64,000 nucleotides of DNA from Paenibacillus sp. FJAT-29882 (GTDB lineage: Bacteria; Bacillota; Bacilli; Bacillales; DSM-1321). The position numbers were made by a program, and so were the translations under genes. This document shows positions 27,878-35,626 of this stretch, piece by piece (the first letter of the stretch is position 1; every line of letters begins with the position of its first letter). The notes under the pieces are model-generated. The model was given only the letters and a program-made list of their open reading frames with translations, did no database searches and was not told the DNA's origin. The DNA is taken from assembly GCF_001510645.1 (NCBI RefSeq), contig NZ_LMVB01000001.1, positions 2,552,981 to 2,616,980 of the forward strand. Direction: 5' to 3'.

Positions 27878-30160
27878 ATGCAAGCAGCTAAAATAAAAAA
27901 TGAAATGATCCATTTAGCCACTACATCTGCCGAACAGCTTCAGGAATTATATGATAAAGGCAAGCGCGGAGAACTGACTTGTCCATCATGTGCTCTTCCC
28001 GTGAAGTTATTCTTAGGCATAAGTAATCCACCTCATTTCAGTCATATTTCACCTGGAATTACGGATTGCTCGTTCCCTTTACTTGATGTTTCAGCTAAAC
28101 AAAATAATCCTGTTTCGATCGACTATAAAGAAGAAAACGGATTTAAGATTCCAAAAGGTCGCACCATTACAAAAAATCAACCTGAATGTGTACCGGTTAA
28201 AAGCAGTACATGTATCACAGGTAATCCCGAATTCACAAATGTAAAGCCAAGTCAGCTTCTTGTTGATGATCCATACTTTGACAAACTTTACAATCATGGA
28301 GTGAGTTTGGACAAGGAACAAGCAGCCGCAATAACCACAATTGATGGGCCCCTCCTTGTTCTTTCTGGAGCTGGTAGCGGAAAAACTAGAGTATTAACTG
28401 TCCGAACAGCTTATATGCTTTCGGCAAAAAACATCGATCCTAAGTCCATAATGCTTGTTACTTTTACAGCCAAGGCTGCCAAAGAAATGAAGGAACGACT
28501 GCTCTCCTATCCTGAAATGAATCCCATGCTCGTCAATCAATTAGTAACCGGCACTTTTCATAGTATTTTTTATAAAATCCTCCTCTTTCATGAACCAGAT
28601 AAGTGGCGTCGTGATTTACTAATGAAATGGGAATGGGAACGTACAAGAATTCTTAAACTAGCTGGCAAAGAAATTGGGCTGGATGAAAAGGAATTTGCGT
28701 ATGATCAAGCACTTCAACAAATTGGTCTTTGGAAAAATTCCTTGTTATTCCCCAATGAAATCAAGGCAAAAGATGAATGGGAAACATCTTGTTTGTCTCT
28801 TTATAAAAGCTATGAAGATTATAAATCACAGACAGGTAGCTATGATTTTGATGATATGTTGATTGGCTGTTATTCATTTTTCAAAAATAATCCAGATGTT
28901 CTAGCAAAATATCACAAGCGTTTTGACTATTTCCTCATTGATGAGTTTCAGGATATTAATAAAGTTCAATATGAATTGATCCAACTCCTGTCTGCTCGAA
29001 CAAAAAATGTCTGTGTAGTCGGTGATGACGATCAGGCAATCTACGCATTTCGTGGCAGTGACCCGTCATTTATCTTGCATTTTGAACGAGATTTCCCAGG
29101 AGCTAAAGTCGTAAAACTGACAGAAAATTTTCGCTCATCACATGAAATTGTTGCCACCGCCAACCGGATGATCAAAAAAAATCAGAACAGGCATCCGAAA
29201 ACGATGAAAGCTCAGCATAATAATGGCAAACCTGCACTACTCTTTTATCCTTTTGACGAGGAAACAGAAGCAACGATGATTGTTCATGATATCCAGGAAA
29301 GAATTATAGAAGGCGCGAACCCAAGTGATTTTGCAATTCTTTATCGGACTCATGCAATGTCACGAGCGATTTTCGAGAGACTAGCCACATCCAATCTTCC
29401 TTTTGTTATTGAAAAAGATGCGGATAGTTTTTATCAACGAAGAATCGTTAAAAGTATGCTTGCTTATTTACGATTAAGCAGCCAACCTGAGGATGCCAAT
29501 CCAGTCGGGGACATTTTATCATCTTTATTTTTAAAACAAAGTGTGCTACAGGATATGAAGGCTCAAACGATTCTACAGGATTGTGACTTTATTGATGCTC
29601 TTGCTTTCGTCAAAACAGCTCATCCTTTTCAAGAACGTAAACTTAAATCGTTACCTAAAATAATCCGCAGTTTAAAAGGGATGAAACCTTCCGTTGCTCT
29701 TTTAGTCATTGAAAAGGAAATTGGGTTTGCAGACTTTGTGAAGAAACGCGGGAACGAAGGCAATATAGAGAAAGGCTCTGATGATATTCGTGACTTGAAG
29801 GTAGCAGCTAAACGGTTCCATTCAGTAGCTGAATTCCTTGAACATGTGGAACATATGTCTGCTATGGTACATGAAGTGAAGCAGCTATCAAAGCATTTCC
29901 ATGATGCAATCCAGTTAACAACCATACATCGTTCAAAAGGTCTCGAATATAAATATGTGTATGTACTTGGTGCTGTTGACGGCAGCCTCCCTCATGACTT
30001 CGCACTTGAGTCACATCGTAAAGGTGACACTGAACCACTGGAAGAGGAGCGCAGACTGCTATATGTTGCGATGACAAGAGCAAAAGACGGTCTATTCCTA
30101 TCCATACCACAAACACGAAGAGGTAAAACAGCATACCCGTCTAGATTCCTGAGATTTTGA
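27878..30160 (+). CDS. yjcD: UvrD/Rep-family DNA helicase YjcD with N-terminal CoiA-like zinc motif
   Basis: 760-residue superfamily 1A helicase. The helicase core has Walker A 'SGAGSGKT' (163-170), 'LVTFTAKAAKEM' (Ia), 'LIDEFQDIN' (II), 'VGDDDQAIYAFRGSDP' (III) and 'TIHRSKGLEYKYVY' plus 'RRLLYVAMTRAK' (V/VI). The first 60 residues carry CPSC (Cys35, Cys38) and HFSH (His53, His56), the same motif and spacing as the N-terminus of CoiA at 50281. It probably works in recombination or repair; loading partner unknown. Ribosome site is weak (GAGG, 9 bases before the ATG). Confidence 0.92.
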   Translation: MQAAKIKNEMIHLATTSAEQLQELYDKGKRGELTCPSCALPVKLFLGISNPPHFSHISPGITDCSFPLLDVSAKQNNPVSIDYKEENGFKIPKGRTITKNQPECVPVKSSTCITGNPEFTNVKPSQLLVDDPYFDKLYNHGVSLDKEQAAAITTIDGPLLVLSGAGSGKTRVLTVRTAYMLSAKNIDPKSIMLVTFTAKAAKEMKERLLSYPEMNPMLVNQLVTGTFHSIFYKILLFHEPDKWRRDLLMKWEWERTRILKLAGKEIGLDEKEFAYDQALQQIGLWKNSLLFPNEIKAKDEWETSCLSLYKSYEDYKSQTGSYDFDDMLIGCYSFFKNNPDVLAKYHKRFDYFLIDEFQDINKVQYELIQLLSARTKNVCVVGDDDQAIYAFRGSDPSFILHFERDFPGAKVVKLTENFRSSHEIVATANRMIKKNQNRHPKTMKAQHNNGKPALLFYPFDEETEATMIVHDIQERIIEGANPSDFAILYRTHAMSRAIFERLATSNLPFVIEKDADSFYQRRIVKSMLAYLRLSSQPEDANPVGDILSSLFLKQSVLQDMKAQTILQDCDFIDALAFVKTAHPFQERKLKSLPKIIRSLKGMKPSVALLVIEKEIGFADFVKKRGNEGNIEKGSDDIRDLKVAAKRFHSVAEFLEHVEHMSAMVHEVKQLSKHFHDAIQLTTIHRSKGLEYKYVYVLGAVDGSLPHDFALESHRKGDTEPLEEERRLLYVAMTRAKDGLFLSIPQTRRGKTAYPSRFLRF

Positions 30161-30208
30161 ACCGGATAATTAGGGGAATTATTAATTTTCACATGATGAT
30201 AGTATGAA

Positions 30209-30240
30209 TAAAGACAGCGGTCATTACACCACTGTCTTTT
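30209..30240. terminator. Bidirectional intrinsic terminator
   Basis: AAAGACAGcGGT pairs with ACCaCTGTCTTT with T-runs on both strands, between convergent yjcD and spoVIF. Confidence 0.88.
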
Positions 30241-30251
30241 TCATTTACATA

Positions 30252-30509
30252 TTATTTTTTACCATTTAACATATTCGCTAATGTACTAAAATCAAGACTT
30301 TTTCCATCTTTAACAATTGACTCGACAATTTTATTTTCCGTTTCTTGATTAACTGGCTTATTAGCAATTTGGGAAACTCGTTTAATCACATTGCGTACCG
30401 TTGCTTCATCCTTAAAATTTGCACCTTGCAGCGAATTTGCTAATTCAAATACATCCTTCATACTTACACCCGTTTTGCTTTCAATGTTTTTAAAAAATTG
30501 GTTTTCCAT
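30252..30509 (-). CDS. spoVIF: Sporulation-specific transcription factor SpoVIF
   Basis: 85 residues, all alpha, starting 'MENQFFKNIESKTGVSMKDV' and ending near 'FSTLANMLNGKK', matching SpoVIF (YjcC) in length and pattern. In B. subtilis it acts with GerE late in the mother cell for spore coat assembly. GGAGGG before the ATG at 30507-30509 sets the start. It is convergent to yjcD as in B. subtilis. Confidence 0.88.
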   Translation of the reverse strand: MENQFFKNIESKTGVSMKDVFELANSLQGANFKDEATVRNVIKRVSQIANKPVNQETENKIVESIVKDGKSLDFSTLANMLNGKK

Positions 30510-30744
30510 TAAAAAGCCCTCCTTCTCTGCAACCATTCTATGCAGTCTAAAAGAGTTATGTGCCTAAAAAGGATGGCATGCAAAGAACAAATAACAATGA
30601 TCGATCAGTAAAAGCGCCTAGAGACTATGTAAACAGGAAATGTGGTGTAATTTGTTCCCTTGTCGGGTAAATATCTTTGTTATCAAATCAATTCTAACCA
30701 ATACGAATTTAATTAGCTTTTTTTAAAGAAACCCTCTATTCCAT

Positions 30745-30777
30745 TAAAAACGGAACAGGCTTATACTGCCTATTCCA
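30745..30777 (-). terminator. Intrinsic terminator of the yjcZ-like gene
   Basis: GGAATAGGC pairs with GCCTGTTCC (one wobble) then GTTTTTA on the minus strand. Confidence 0.85.
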
Positions 30778-30792
30778 TCTTTAGTATATTCA

Positions 30793-30930
30793 TTAGCAGA
30801 AAGAAGCTCCGACAATAATTAATAAAATAAACAAAACGACGATTAATACAAATCCAGAACCGCCACAACCACCGCCGTAGCCGTAGCCGCCACAACCACC
30901 GCCGTAGCCACCATAACCCCCACCGAACAT
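30793..30930 (-). CDS. yjcZ: YjcZ-family small sporulation peptide
   Basis: A 45-residue gene. The N-terminal 26 residues are Gly/Tyr-rich with two Cys ('MFGGGYGGYGGGCGGYGYGG'), followed by one membrane helix 'FVLIVVLFILLIIVGASFC', the signature of YjcZ-type spore peptides. GAGGTGAAG lies before the ATG at 30928-30930. Function unknown; expression in sporulation is inferred from the family. The larger frame over it (30770-31048) is a shadow. Confidence 0.85.
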   Translation of the reverse strand: MFGGGYGGYGGGCGGYGYGGGCGGSGFVLIVVLFILLIIVGASFC

Positions 30931-31044
30931 ATAGCTTCACCTCACTTTTCGAATAGCTCACTTTTAACATATGTAGAAAATGACAAGTGTGTATAGGCCT
31001 TCTCCTAATTGTTTGAAGCCTAATTCGAAAAGAAGGAATCATGG

Positions 31045-31401
31045 TCATCCCTTTGGTTTGAACACAAGTGCTCCGATAAATCCGAAGATAATTGCAGCTG
31101 AAATGCCTGAACTGGTAATTTCAAACATCCCTGTTAATACACCAATAATTCCGTGTTGTTCGGCTTCCTGCATGGCTCCATGGACGAGAGAATTACCAAA
31201 GGAAGTTATTGGTATACTTGCCCCTGCTCCAGCAAAATCAATTAAGTAATCATAAAGTCCAAATCCGCTTAATATTGCGCCTGCAACAACGAGTACGCTC
31301 AAAGTATGGCCTGGCGTTAACTTTGCAACATCAAATAATAGTTGGCCGATTACACAAATCAGCCCACCTATGACGAACGCCCAAAAAAACATCGGCAGCA
31401 T
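31045..31401 (-). CDS. spoVAE: Stage V sporulation protein AE (SpoVAEb type)
   Basis: 118-residue membrane protein with about four helices and the conserved '[20 protein letters not shown]' plus '[15 protein letters not shown]', shared with SpoVAC. SpoVA proteins form the inner-membrane channel that moves Ca-dipicolinate into the forespore and releases it at germination. AAGGAAGGG before the ATG. Last gene of a yhcN-like-spoVAC-spoVAD-spoVAE operon. Confidence 0.92.
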   Translation of the reverse strand: MLPMFFWAFVIGGLICVIGQLLFDVAKLTPGHTLSVLVVAGAILSGFGLYDYLIDFAGAGASIPITSFGNSLVHGAMQEAEQHGIIGVLTGMFEITSSGISAAIIFGFIGALVFKPKG

Positions 31402-31436
31402 GAATCTTCCCTTCCTTTCATTAAGTTTCTAAAAAA

Positions 31437-32465
31437 TTAAAAAGTACCCGCTCCATGCTCAATTGCCACCGCATGTGCTATACATGGAATACTTTCATTT
31501 TGTTGTACAGTAAGCGACGATAGCAAGGCTCCCGTTGCGACAAACAATATCCGTTTCAATTTCCCTACCTTCATTTGATTTAATATGTGGCCATAGAGAA
31601 CGGTCGCTGAGCAACCAGCTCCACTACCTCCTGATAAAACAGGTTGATTGCTTTTGTATATCATCAAACCACAATCCCGAAACTTGTCTTTCGGCATATC
31701 GAACCCTTTTTGACTTAATAAATCATACGCTGTTTCCCGACCAACATAGCCAAGATCCCCTGTTATGATTGCATCATAATAATCACTTGTACGCTTAAAA
31801 TCGCGAAAATGGGCCAATATCGTATCCACTGCAGCCGGAGCCATCGCACCGCCCATATTGAATGGATCATTTATCCCCATATCAATAACCTTGCCCATTG
31901 TAGCAGATAGAATATGCGCAGCAGGGCTATCCCCACTTTTAGCCTGGGAAACAAGTGCAACTCCTGCTCCTGTAATAGTCCACTGTGCGGTTGGGGGTTT
32001 TTGCCCTCCATATTCAGTCGGATATCGAAATTGCTTTTCAATGGCTGCATTATGGCTCGAAGCTCCTGTCAGCACATGGTATGCGCCCGAATAATTCACA
32101 ATATATGCAGCAAGAGCCAGCCCCTCCATCGATGTCGAGCAAGCTCCAAACAAGCCAAAATAAGGAATCCCATTCATTCTAGCTGCAAAGCTCGTCGGTG
32201 TAATTTGGTTAACTAGGTCACCAGCCAGAAAAAATTGCACATCTTCTTTTTTTACCGTTCCTTTTTCAAGTGCAATTTGTACAGCTTCTTCAAGCAAAAG
32301 CCGATGCGCCTTTTCATAGGAATCTTGTCCCATCCATAAATCTTCATGAAGAAGATCAAAATCTTTTGCCAAATGACCGTTCGCTTCAAAAGGCCCCCCT
32401 GTTACACCTGTGGAAGTTATGACAGGTTTGTTAGCAAATGTCCATGATTGCTTTCCTATTAGCAT
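31437..32465 (-). CDS. spoVAD: Stage V sporulation protein AD
   Basis: 342 residues with a thiolase-like fold ('YFGLFGACSTSMEGLALAA', 'LSGGSGAGCSATVLYGH'). SpoVAD binds dipicolinic acid on the spore inner membrane. GGAGG before the ATG at 32465, only 3 bases after the spoVAC stop, so the genes are coupled. Confidence 0.94.
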   Translation of the reverse strand: MLIGKQSWTFANKPVITSTGVTGGPFEANGHLAKDFDLLHEDLWMGQDSYEKAHRLLLEEAVQIALEKGTVKKEDVQFFLAGDLVNQITPTSFAARMNGIPYFGLFGACSTSMEGLALAAYIVNYSGAYHVLTGASSHNAAIEKQFRYPTEYGGQKPPTAQWTITGAGVALVSQAKSGDSPAAHILSATMGKVIDMGINDPFNMGGAMAPAAVDTILAHFRDFKRTSDYYDAIITGDLGYVGRETAYDLLSQKGFDMPKDKFRDCGLMIYKSNQPVLSGGSGAGCSATVLYGHILNQMKVGKLKRILFVATGALLSSLTVQQNESIPCIAHAVAIEHGAGTF

Positions 32466-32467
32466 CT

Positions 32468-32944
32468 TTACCCTCCTAGCATACTAAAGAGTGTTTTTAT
32501 AAGTGCGACAACGAAAGCGGAAAAAACACCGAATACAATGACAGATCCTGCAAGCTTGAACATATTGCCGCCTACTCCAAGTACAAAGCCTTCTGTTCTG
32601 TGCTCGATCGCAGCTGAAATAATCGCATTTCCAAATCCAGTAACTGGAACTGCACTGCCTGCACCTGCAAATTGTCCGATTCGATCATAAATACCAAAAC
32701 CTGTGAGTAGTAAAGCAATGAAGACCATCGTTGCACTTGTAGGATTCCCAACCGTTTGTTCAGTAAAATTAAAAAAATAAATATAGAAGTATGAAATCGC
32801 CTGTCCGACTGTACAAAAGAGACCACCAACTAAAAATGCTTTGACACAATTTTTCGCAATTGGTCGCTTTAGTTCATGCTTTGCTTGTAGTTTTTCGTAA
32901 TTCTTTTGTTCAATGGTTTTGTTTTTCTCTTGTTGTTTCGCCAT
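32468..32944 (-). CDS. spoVAC: Stage V sporulation protein AC
   Basis: 158 residues with a basic N-terminal extension (about 1-35) followed by membrane helices and 'GFGIYDRIGQFAGAGSAVP'/'TGFGNAIISAAIEH', homologous to SpoVAE. SpoVAC behaves as a mechanosensitive channel during germination. AGAGGGG before the ATG. Confidence 0.94.
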   Translation of the reverse strand: MAKQQEKNKTIEQKNYEKLQAKHELKRPIAKNCVKAFLVGGLFCTVGQAISYFYIYFFNFTEQTVGNPTSATMVFIALLLTGFGIYDRIGQFAGAGSAVPVTGFGNAIISAAIEHRTEGFVLGVGGNMFKLAGSVIVFGVFSAFVVALIKTLFSMLGG

Positions 32945-32960
32945 CCATGACCCCTCTTTT

Positions 32961-33440
32961 TTATGTTTTTTCTTCCTTCAATTCGATAATTTGTTTAAAT
33001 TCCTTTTTGGCTTTTTCCCTAGGAATATCATTCTCACGCAATAATTTATTTAATCTCACTGCTTCAAGAAAAATTTTATAATCACTTGAAACAACGAAAT
33101 GTATTCCTTCAAATTTTTTATTGAGATCTTTTGTTAGTTTTTTCTCAATCTGCTTCATTCGAAACCTGTGTAGATGTTTTATTTTATAAGCAACAAGCAT
33201 CTCTTTCCCATTCTTTACAATGACAACATCATAAATATGGTCATTCTTCGTAACTACCTTCTTCACGGCTTCTTCGTTACCAATCTTACTATCTGTTGCA
33301 TCAATTATATCCATTGGCTTTGGATTCGTTTGTTTTAACAGAGCGAGCCTTTCTGTTTTGCCGTCACCATTCGATGCACATCCACTTAGAAAAAGAATAA
33401 AAATAACAAGGAGCTGTATGCATAAACGTATCGTCATCAT
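32961..33440 (-). CDS. YhcN/YlaJ-type sporulation lipoprotein
   Basis: 159 residues: lipoprotein signal with lipobox 'LFLSGC' (Cys about 21), then a YhcN/YlaJ-like alpha-beta domain with alternating Lys/Val strands ('VYDVVIVKNG'-type pattern) and a charged helical tail. It lies 16 bp upstream of spoVAC, so it is the first gene of this operon. A YhcN-like lipoprotein together with spoVAC-AD-AE, and no spoVAA/AB/AF, is the layout of accessory spoVA2-type operons. AGGAAG precedes two adjacent ATGs. Confidence 0.8.
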   Translation of the reverse strand: MMTIRLCIQLLVIFILFLSGCASNGDGKTERLALLKQTNPKPMDIIDATDSKIGNEEAVKKVVTKNDHIYDVVIVKNGKEMLVAYKIKHLHRFRMKQIEKKLTKDLNKKFEGIHFVVSSDYKIFLEAVRLNKLLRENDIPREKAKKEFKQIIELKEEKT

Positions 33441-33616
33441 TTCACTTCCTACATTTAGGTTTATCTATTATTGTCTTTAATCATCAATCATTTTATGAAT
33501 GGTAGGATAAGGAAGCACACAAACAAATCCTAACTCCATATATTAAGGTTTCTTGGACCTAAATATGTAAGATTACATTAGTCAGACACCAAAGCAAATT
33601 GAAATAGCATATACTA

Positions 33617-33652
33617 TAAAAAAATAACCCGATCCCTAAAACTCGGATCAGG
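33617..33652 (-). terminator. Intrinsic terminator of the 33-residue gene
   Basis: CCTGATCC pairs with GGATCGGG (one wobble) and is followed by TTATTTTTTT on the minus strand. Confidence 0.85.
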
Positions 33653-33669
33653 CATTATGCAAACTCCAT

Positions 33670-33771
33670 TCAATTTTTCTTTTGATTACAGCCACAACCT
33701 TTTTTCAGCTTATTTTGCGAACCTTTTTTAATTGGCTGTGCATATGGTACATTAATTATCTTTTTATTCAT
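33670..33771 (-). CDS. 33-residue Lys-rich peptide with Cys-Gly-Cys, probable spore protein
   Basis: 'MNKKIINVPYAQPIKKGSQN' then Lys-rich sequence ending in Cys-Gly-Cys-Asn. GAAGAAGGTG lies before the ATG at 33769-33771, a sigma-K promoter is upstream and a terminator follows, so it is a complete small transcription unit. I do not recognise the family. The CGC motif and mother-cell promoter suggest a coat or crust peptide. Confidence 0.7.
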   Translation of the reverse strand: MNKKIINVPYAQPIKKGSQNKLKKGCGCNQKKN

Positions 33772-33805
33772 AATACACCTTCTTCCTGTAAAAGGAATAT
33801 AAGAC

Positions 33806-33831
33806 AGTATATGATTAGGTTTGTCAGTTGT
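33806..33831 (-). promoter_or_regulatory. Sigma-K promoter of the 33-residue gene
   Basis: On the minus strand AC, 16 bases, then CATATACT (33813 down to 33806), 35 bp before the start codon. The -35 end reaches almost to the yjcA stop codon. Confidence 0.65.
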
Positions 33832-33836
33832 ATATA

Positions 33837-34202
33837 TTAGTTGCCTATCCATTTGCTAATTATTACCTCAATAATGGAACCAATTGCAGCTACAGCTAAA
33901 ATAAGAATGATAAAGCTCCCTGTTTTAGCGCCTGCAAGAAATAAAATGGTTATTCCAACGCTGACCCAAATCCCAGTACACCAAAAACAGCTTAATAATT
34001 CGCCAATCCATTTTTTCAACCCTTTTTCTTTTGGTAGAAGATAAATGTCTTTCGTACCATCCTCATTCGTTTCTTCTACCTCATTAAAAAAAGGGCTTCT
34101 GAGAAATTCAGTAATTTTGTCGTATACAATCAGCCTCGTCAATCTAAAAGATGCAAGGCCAAGAATAAGAATAGTTACAAATGATATTTCCTGAACTATC
34201 AT
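33837..34202 (-). CDS. yjcA: DUF1360 membrane protein, sporulation-associated (YjcA)
   Basis: 121 residues: N-terminal helix 'LILGLASFRLTRLIVYDKI', a soluble loop, then 'SCFWCTGIW' (Cys-x-x-Cys) and two more helices. This is the DUF1360 pattern of B. subtilis YjcA (a sigma-K-dependent sporulation protein). GGAGG precedes the ATG at 34202. It follows cotO by 16 bp, so they are probably co-transcribed. Confidence 0.85.
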   Translation of the reverse strand: MIVQEISFVTILILGLASFRLTRLIVYDKITEFLRSPFFNEVEETNEDGTKDIYLLPKEKGLKKWIGELLSCFWCTGIWVSVGITILFLAGAKTGSFIILILAVAAIGSIIEVIISKWIGN

Positions 34203-34218
34203 TTAACGCCTCCAGAAA

Positions 34219-34788
34219 TTAGAGAATTCTTAAATCAGAAAGTTCATGAAGGGGGATACTTTGGATATGACTGCCTACTTTAATTTTAATGATGTCATTT
34301 CGTTTACTTATCACTTGAAAACGAACGGTTTGACCGCCAATTGAAGCTTCACAAAATGGTTTAGGATCCTTTTTAATTAAGTCTGTGAGAACACTTCTCA
34401 TTTTTTTTACTTCTGGTGAATCTTTTTGCTGTTCTGGAACTTGATTCTCCTGATTGGCTCCGGAAATAACTCGAACATTTCCTTGTGGTTCATGAAGGTC
34501 TTTCTTAATTTTTTGAATAGAGTCAAGTTCTGTTTCGATTTCTCCTAATGCATCGTACACACCAAATTCTCGTTTAATTTGATCTAACTTAGCATCTTCA
34601 GCTTCTTTTTTTATACGTTCTTCTTCATTTTCTGCGGTAAGGACTTCTTCTGATCCTTTATCATGATCATTTTCCTTCTTTTTTTTCGTTTTCGTTCGGT
34701 ATACTTCTTGCATTTCCGGCCTTTCGGGTTCTGTGATTTTCGGTTGCACAATATAGAAAAGTGGTTTAGAGTTTTTTTCATCCGACAT
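34219..34788 (-). CDS. cotO: Spore coat morphogenetic protein CotO
   Basis: 189 residues: 'KPLFYIVQP' near the start, a long charged Lys/Glu-rich helical middle, and a C-terminal beta domain 'PKPFCEASIGGQTVRFQVIS' to 'LHELSDLRIL'. Length, FYI-QP motif and position beside fabI match CotO (YjbX), which controls outer-coat assembly. AAGGAGG selects the ATG at 34786-34788. The C-terminal domain is similar to the neighbouring 95-residue protein. Confidence 0.85.
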   Translation of the reverse strand: MSDEKNSKPLFYIVQPKITEPERPEMQEVYRTKTKKKKENDHDKGSEEVLTAENEEERIKKEAEDAKLDQIKREFGVYDALGEIETELDSIQKIKKDLHEPQGNVRVISGANQENQVPEQQKDSPEVKKMRSVLTDLIKKDPKPFCEASIGGQTVRFQVISKRNDIIKIKVGSHIQSIPLHELSDLRIL

Positions 34789-34802
34789 TCCCAATACCTC
34801 CT

Positions 34803-35090
34803 TCAAATAGAAATAACCGATAATGATTCAAGCTCTTTAATCGTATATGGAACTACTCTCTTTCCATATTTATGCCTGATATAAACAAAATCATTTGTCT
34901 TGCTTTCAAACCTGCCAATGAAGGTCATTCCATTATGTGTAAAACGGCAAAGTGGTTTCGGACCGTAAATAGGAAGTCTAGCTAATATTTCAAGCTTTAC
35001 GATAGCTTCTTTATATCGACTATTCTGCGTTTTTATACGGATCTGTTTCACAGACAAAGTTGCCTCTTTACTCTTTAATTTTCCATTCAT
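34803..35090 (-). CDS. Small paralogue of the CotO C-terminal domain
   Basis: 95 residues. The second half ('PKPLCRFTHNGMTFIGRFES' to 'IKELESLSVI') lines up with the CotO C-terminus at PKP-x-C, the Gly-Met/Gln-Thr strand, SK-x-ND, a Gly four residues before a Pro turn, and EL-x-x-L at the end. The first half is basic and helical. AGGAGG precedes the ATG at 35088-35090. It lies 14 bp upstream of cotO in the same operon and is probably a coat protein from domain duplication. Confidence 0.65.
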   Translation of the reverse strand: MNGKLKSKEATLSVKQIRIKTQNSRYKEAIVKLEILARLPIYGPKPLCRFTHNGMTFIGRFESKTNDFVYIRHKYGKRVVPYTIKELESLSVISI

Positions 35091-35243
35091 AAAGAACCTC
35101 CTCATATACGTGAAAACAGGGGATCAAGTTAAAACTCTCGCTGAAAATAATCAAGAAATTTTTCCGTCTATGTATCATTTATACGGTTTCTTTTTCTATT
35201 TATGACATTTGATTTTTCTAAAACAAGTACTTCCTCTTATGAG

Positions 35244-35281
35244 ACAAAAACAAGAGGGTGTCTAAAATGACCCCTCTTGTG
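35244..35281 (-). terminator. Intrinsic terminator downstream of the fabI region
   Basis: ACAAGAGGGGT pairs with ACCCTCTTGT, followed by TTTTTG on the minus strand. It lies beyond the repeats 3' of fabI and may stop fabI read-through into the cotO operon. Confidence 0.65.
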
Positions 35282-35366
35282 AAAACTAGCTATACTTAGT
35301 CTTTAATTCGTGTACATTCTGTACCTAGTCAGTGCTCATCTGTCATAAAACACTGTTCATTAAAAA

Positions 35367-35450
35367 GAGGCCTGCCCTCGAAAACTATCTACAATTCAGA
35401 ATCAGTTTGTTCTACAAAATTCTGTGTATATAGTATGAGGTCAGACCTTA
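35367..35450. repeat. Family A palindromic repeat (copy 4)
   Basis: AGGCCTGCCCTC...ACTATcTACA pairs with TGTAtATAGT...GAGGTCAGACCTT (imperfect). It shares the GTCAGACC core of the other family A copies and lies in the 3' region of fabI. Confidence 0.65.
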
Positions 35451-35470
35451 ATGAGGCAGACAGCTAATTA

Positions 35471-35626
35471 TTTATCCCGCATTAACGGGCAGTAAGCCCC
35501 CCCACCTGAAGGCTTAGAGAAATCGAAGAAGCGTAGGTGGGGGACAAAACTGCCCGTAAAAGCCCGATTGGTTCAACTAACAATCAGTGGGGGATGCCCC
35601 CCACTGATTGAAGTTTCACTTTATCC
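35471..35626. repeat. Family B repeat (copy 2) overlapping the fabI stop codon
   Basis: Left end TTTATCCCGCATTAACGGGC and right end CACTGATTGAAGTTTCACTT are the canonical family B termini. The interior holds nested stems (CCCCCCCACC/GGTGGGGG and AACGGGCAGT/ACTGCCCGT). The right terminus continues into TATCCC, whose complement GGGATAA contains the fabI stop codon. Confidence 0.7.

Noticed and set aside
30770-31048. 92-codon minus-strand ORF rich in Trp/Arg/Leu
   Set aside because: It is an out-of-frame reading of the Gly-rich YjcZ-type gene at 30793-30930, which has its own ribosome site.
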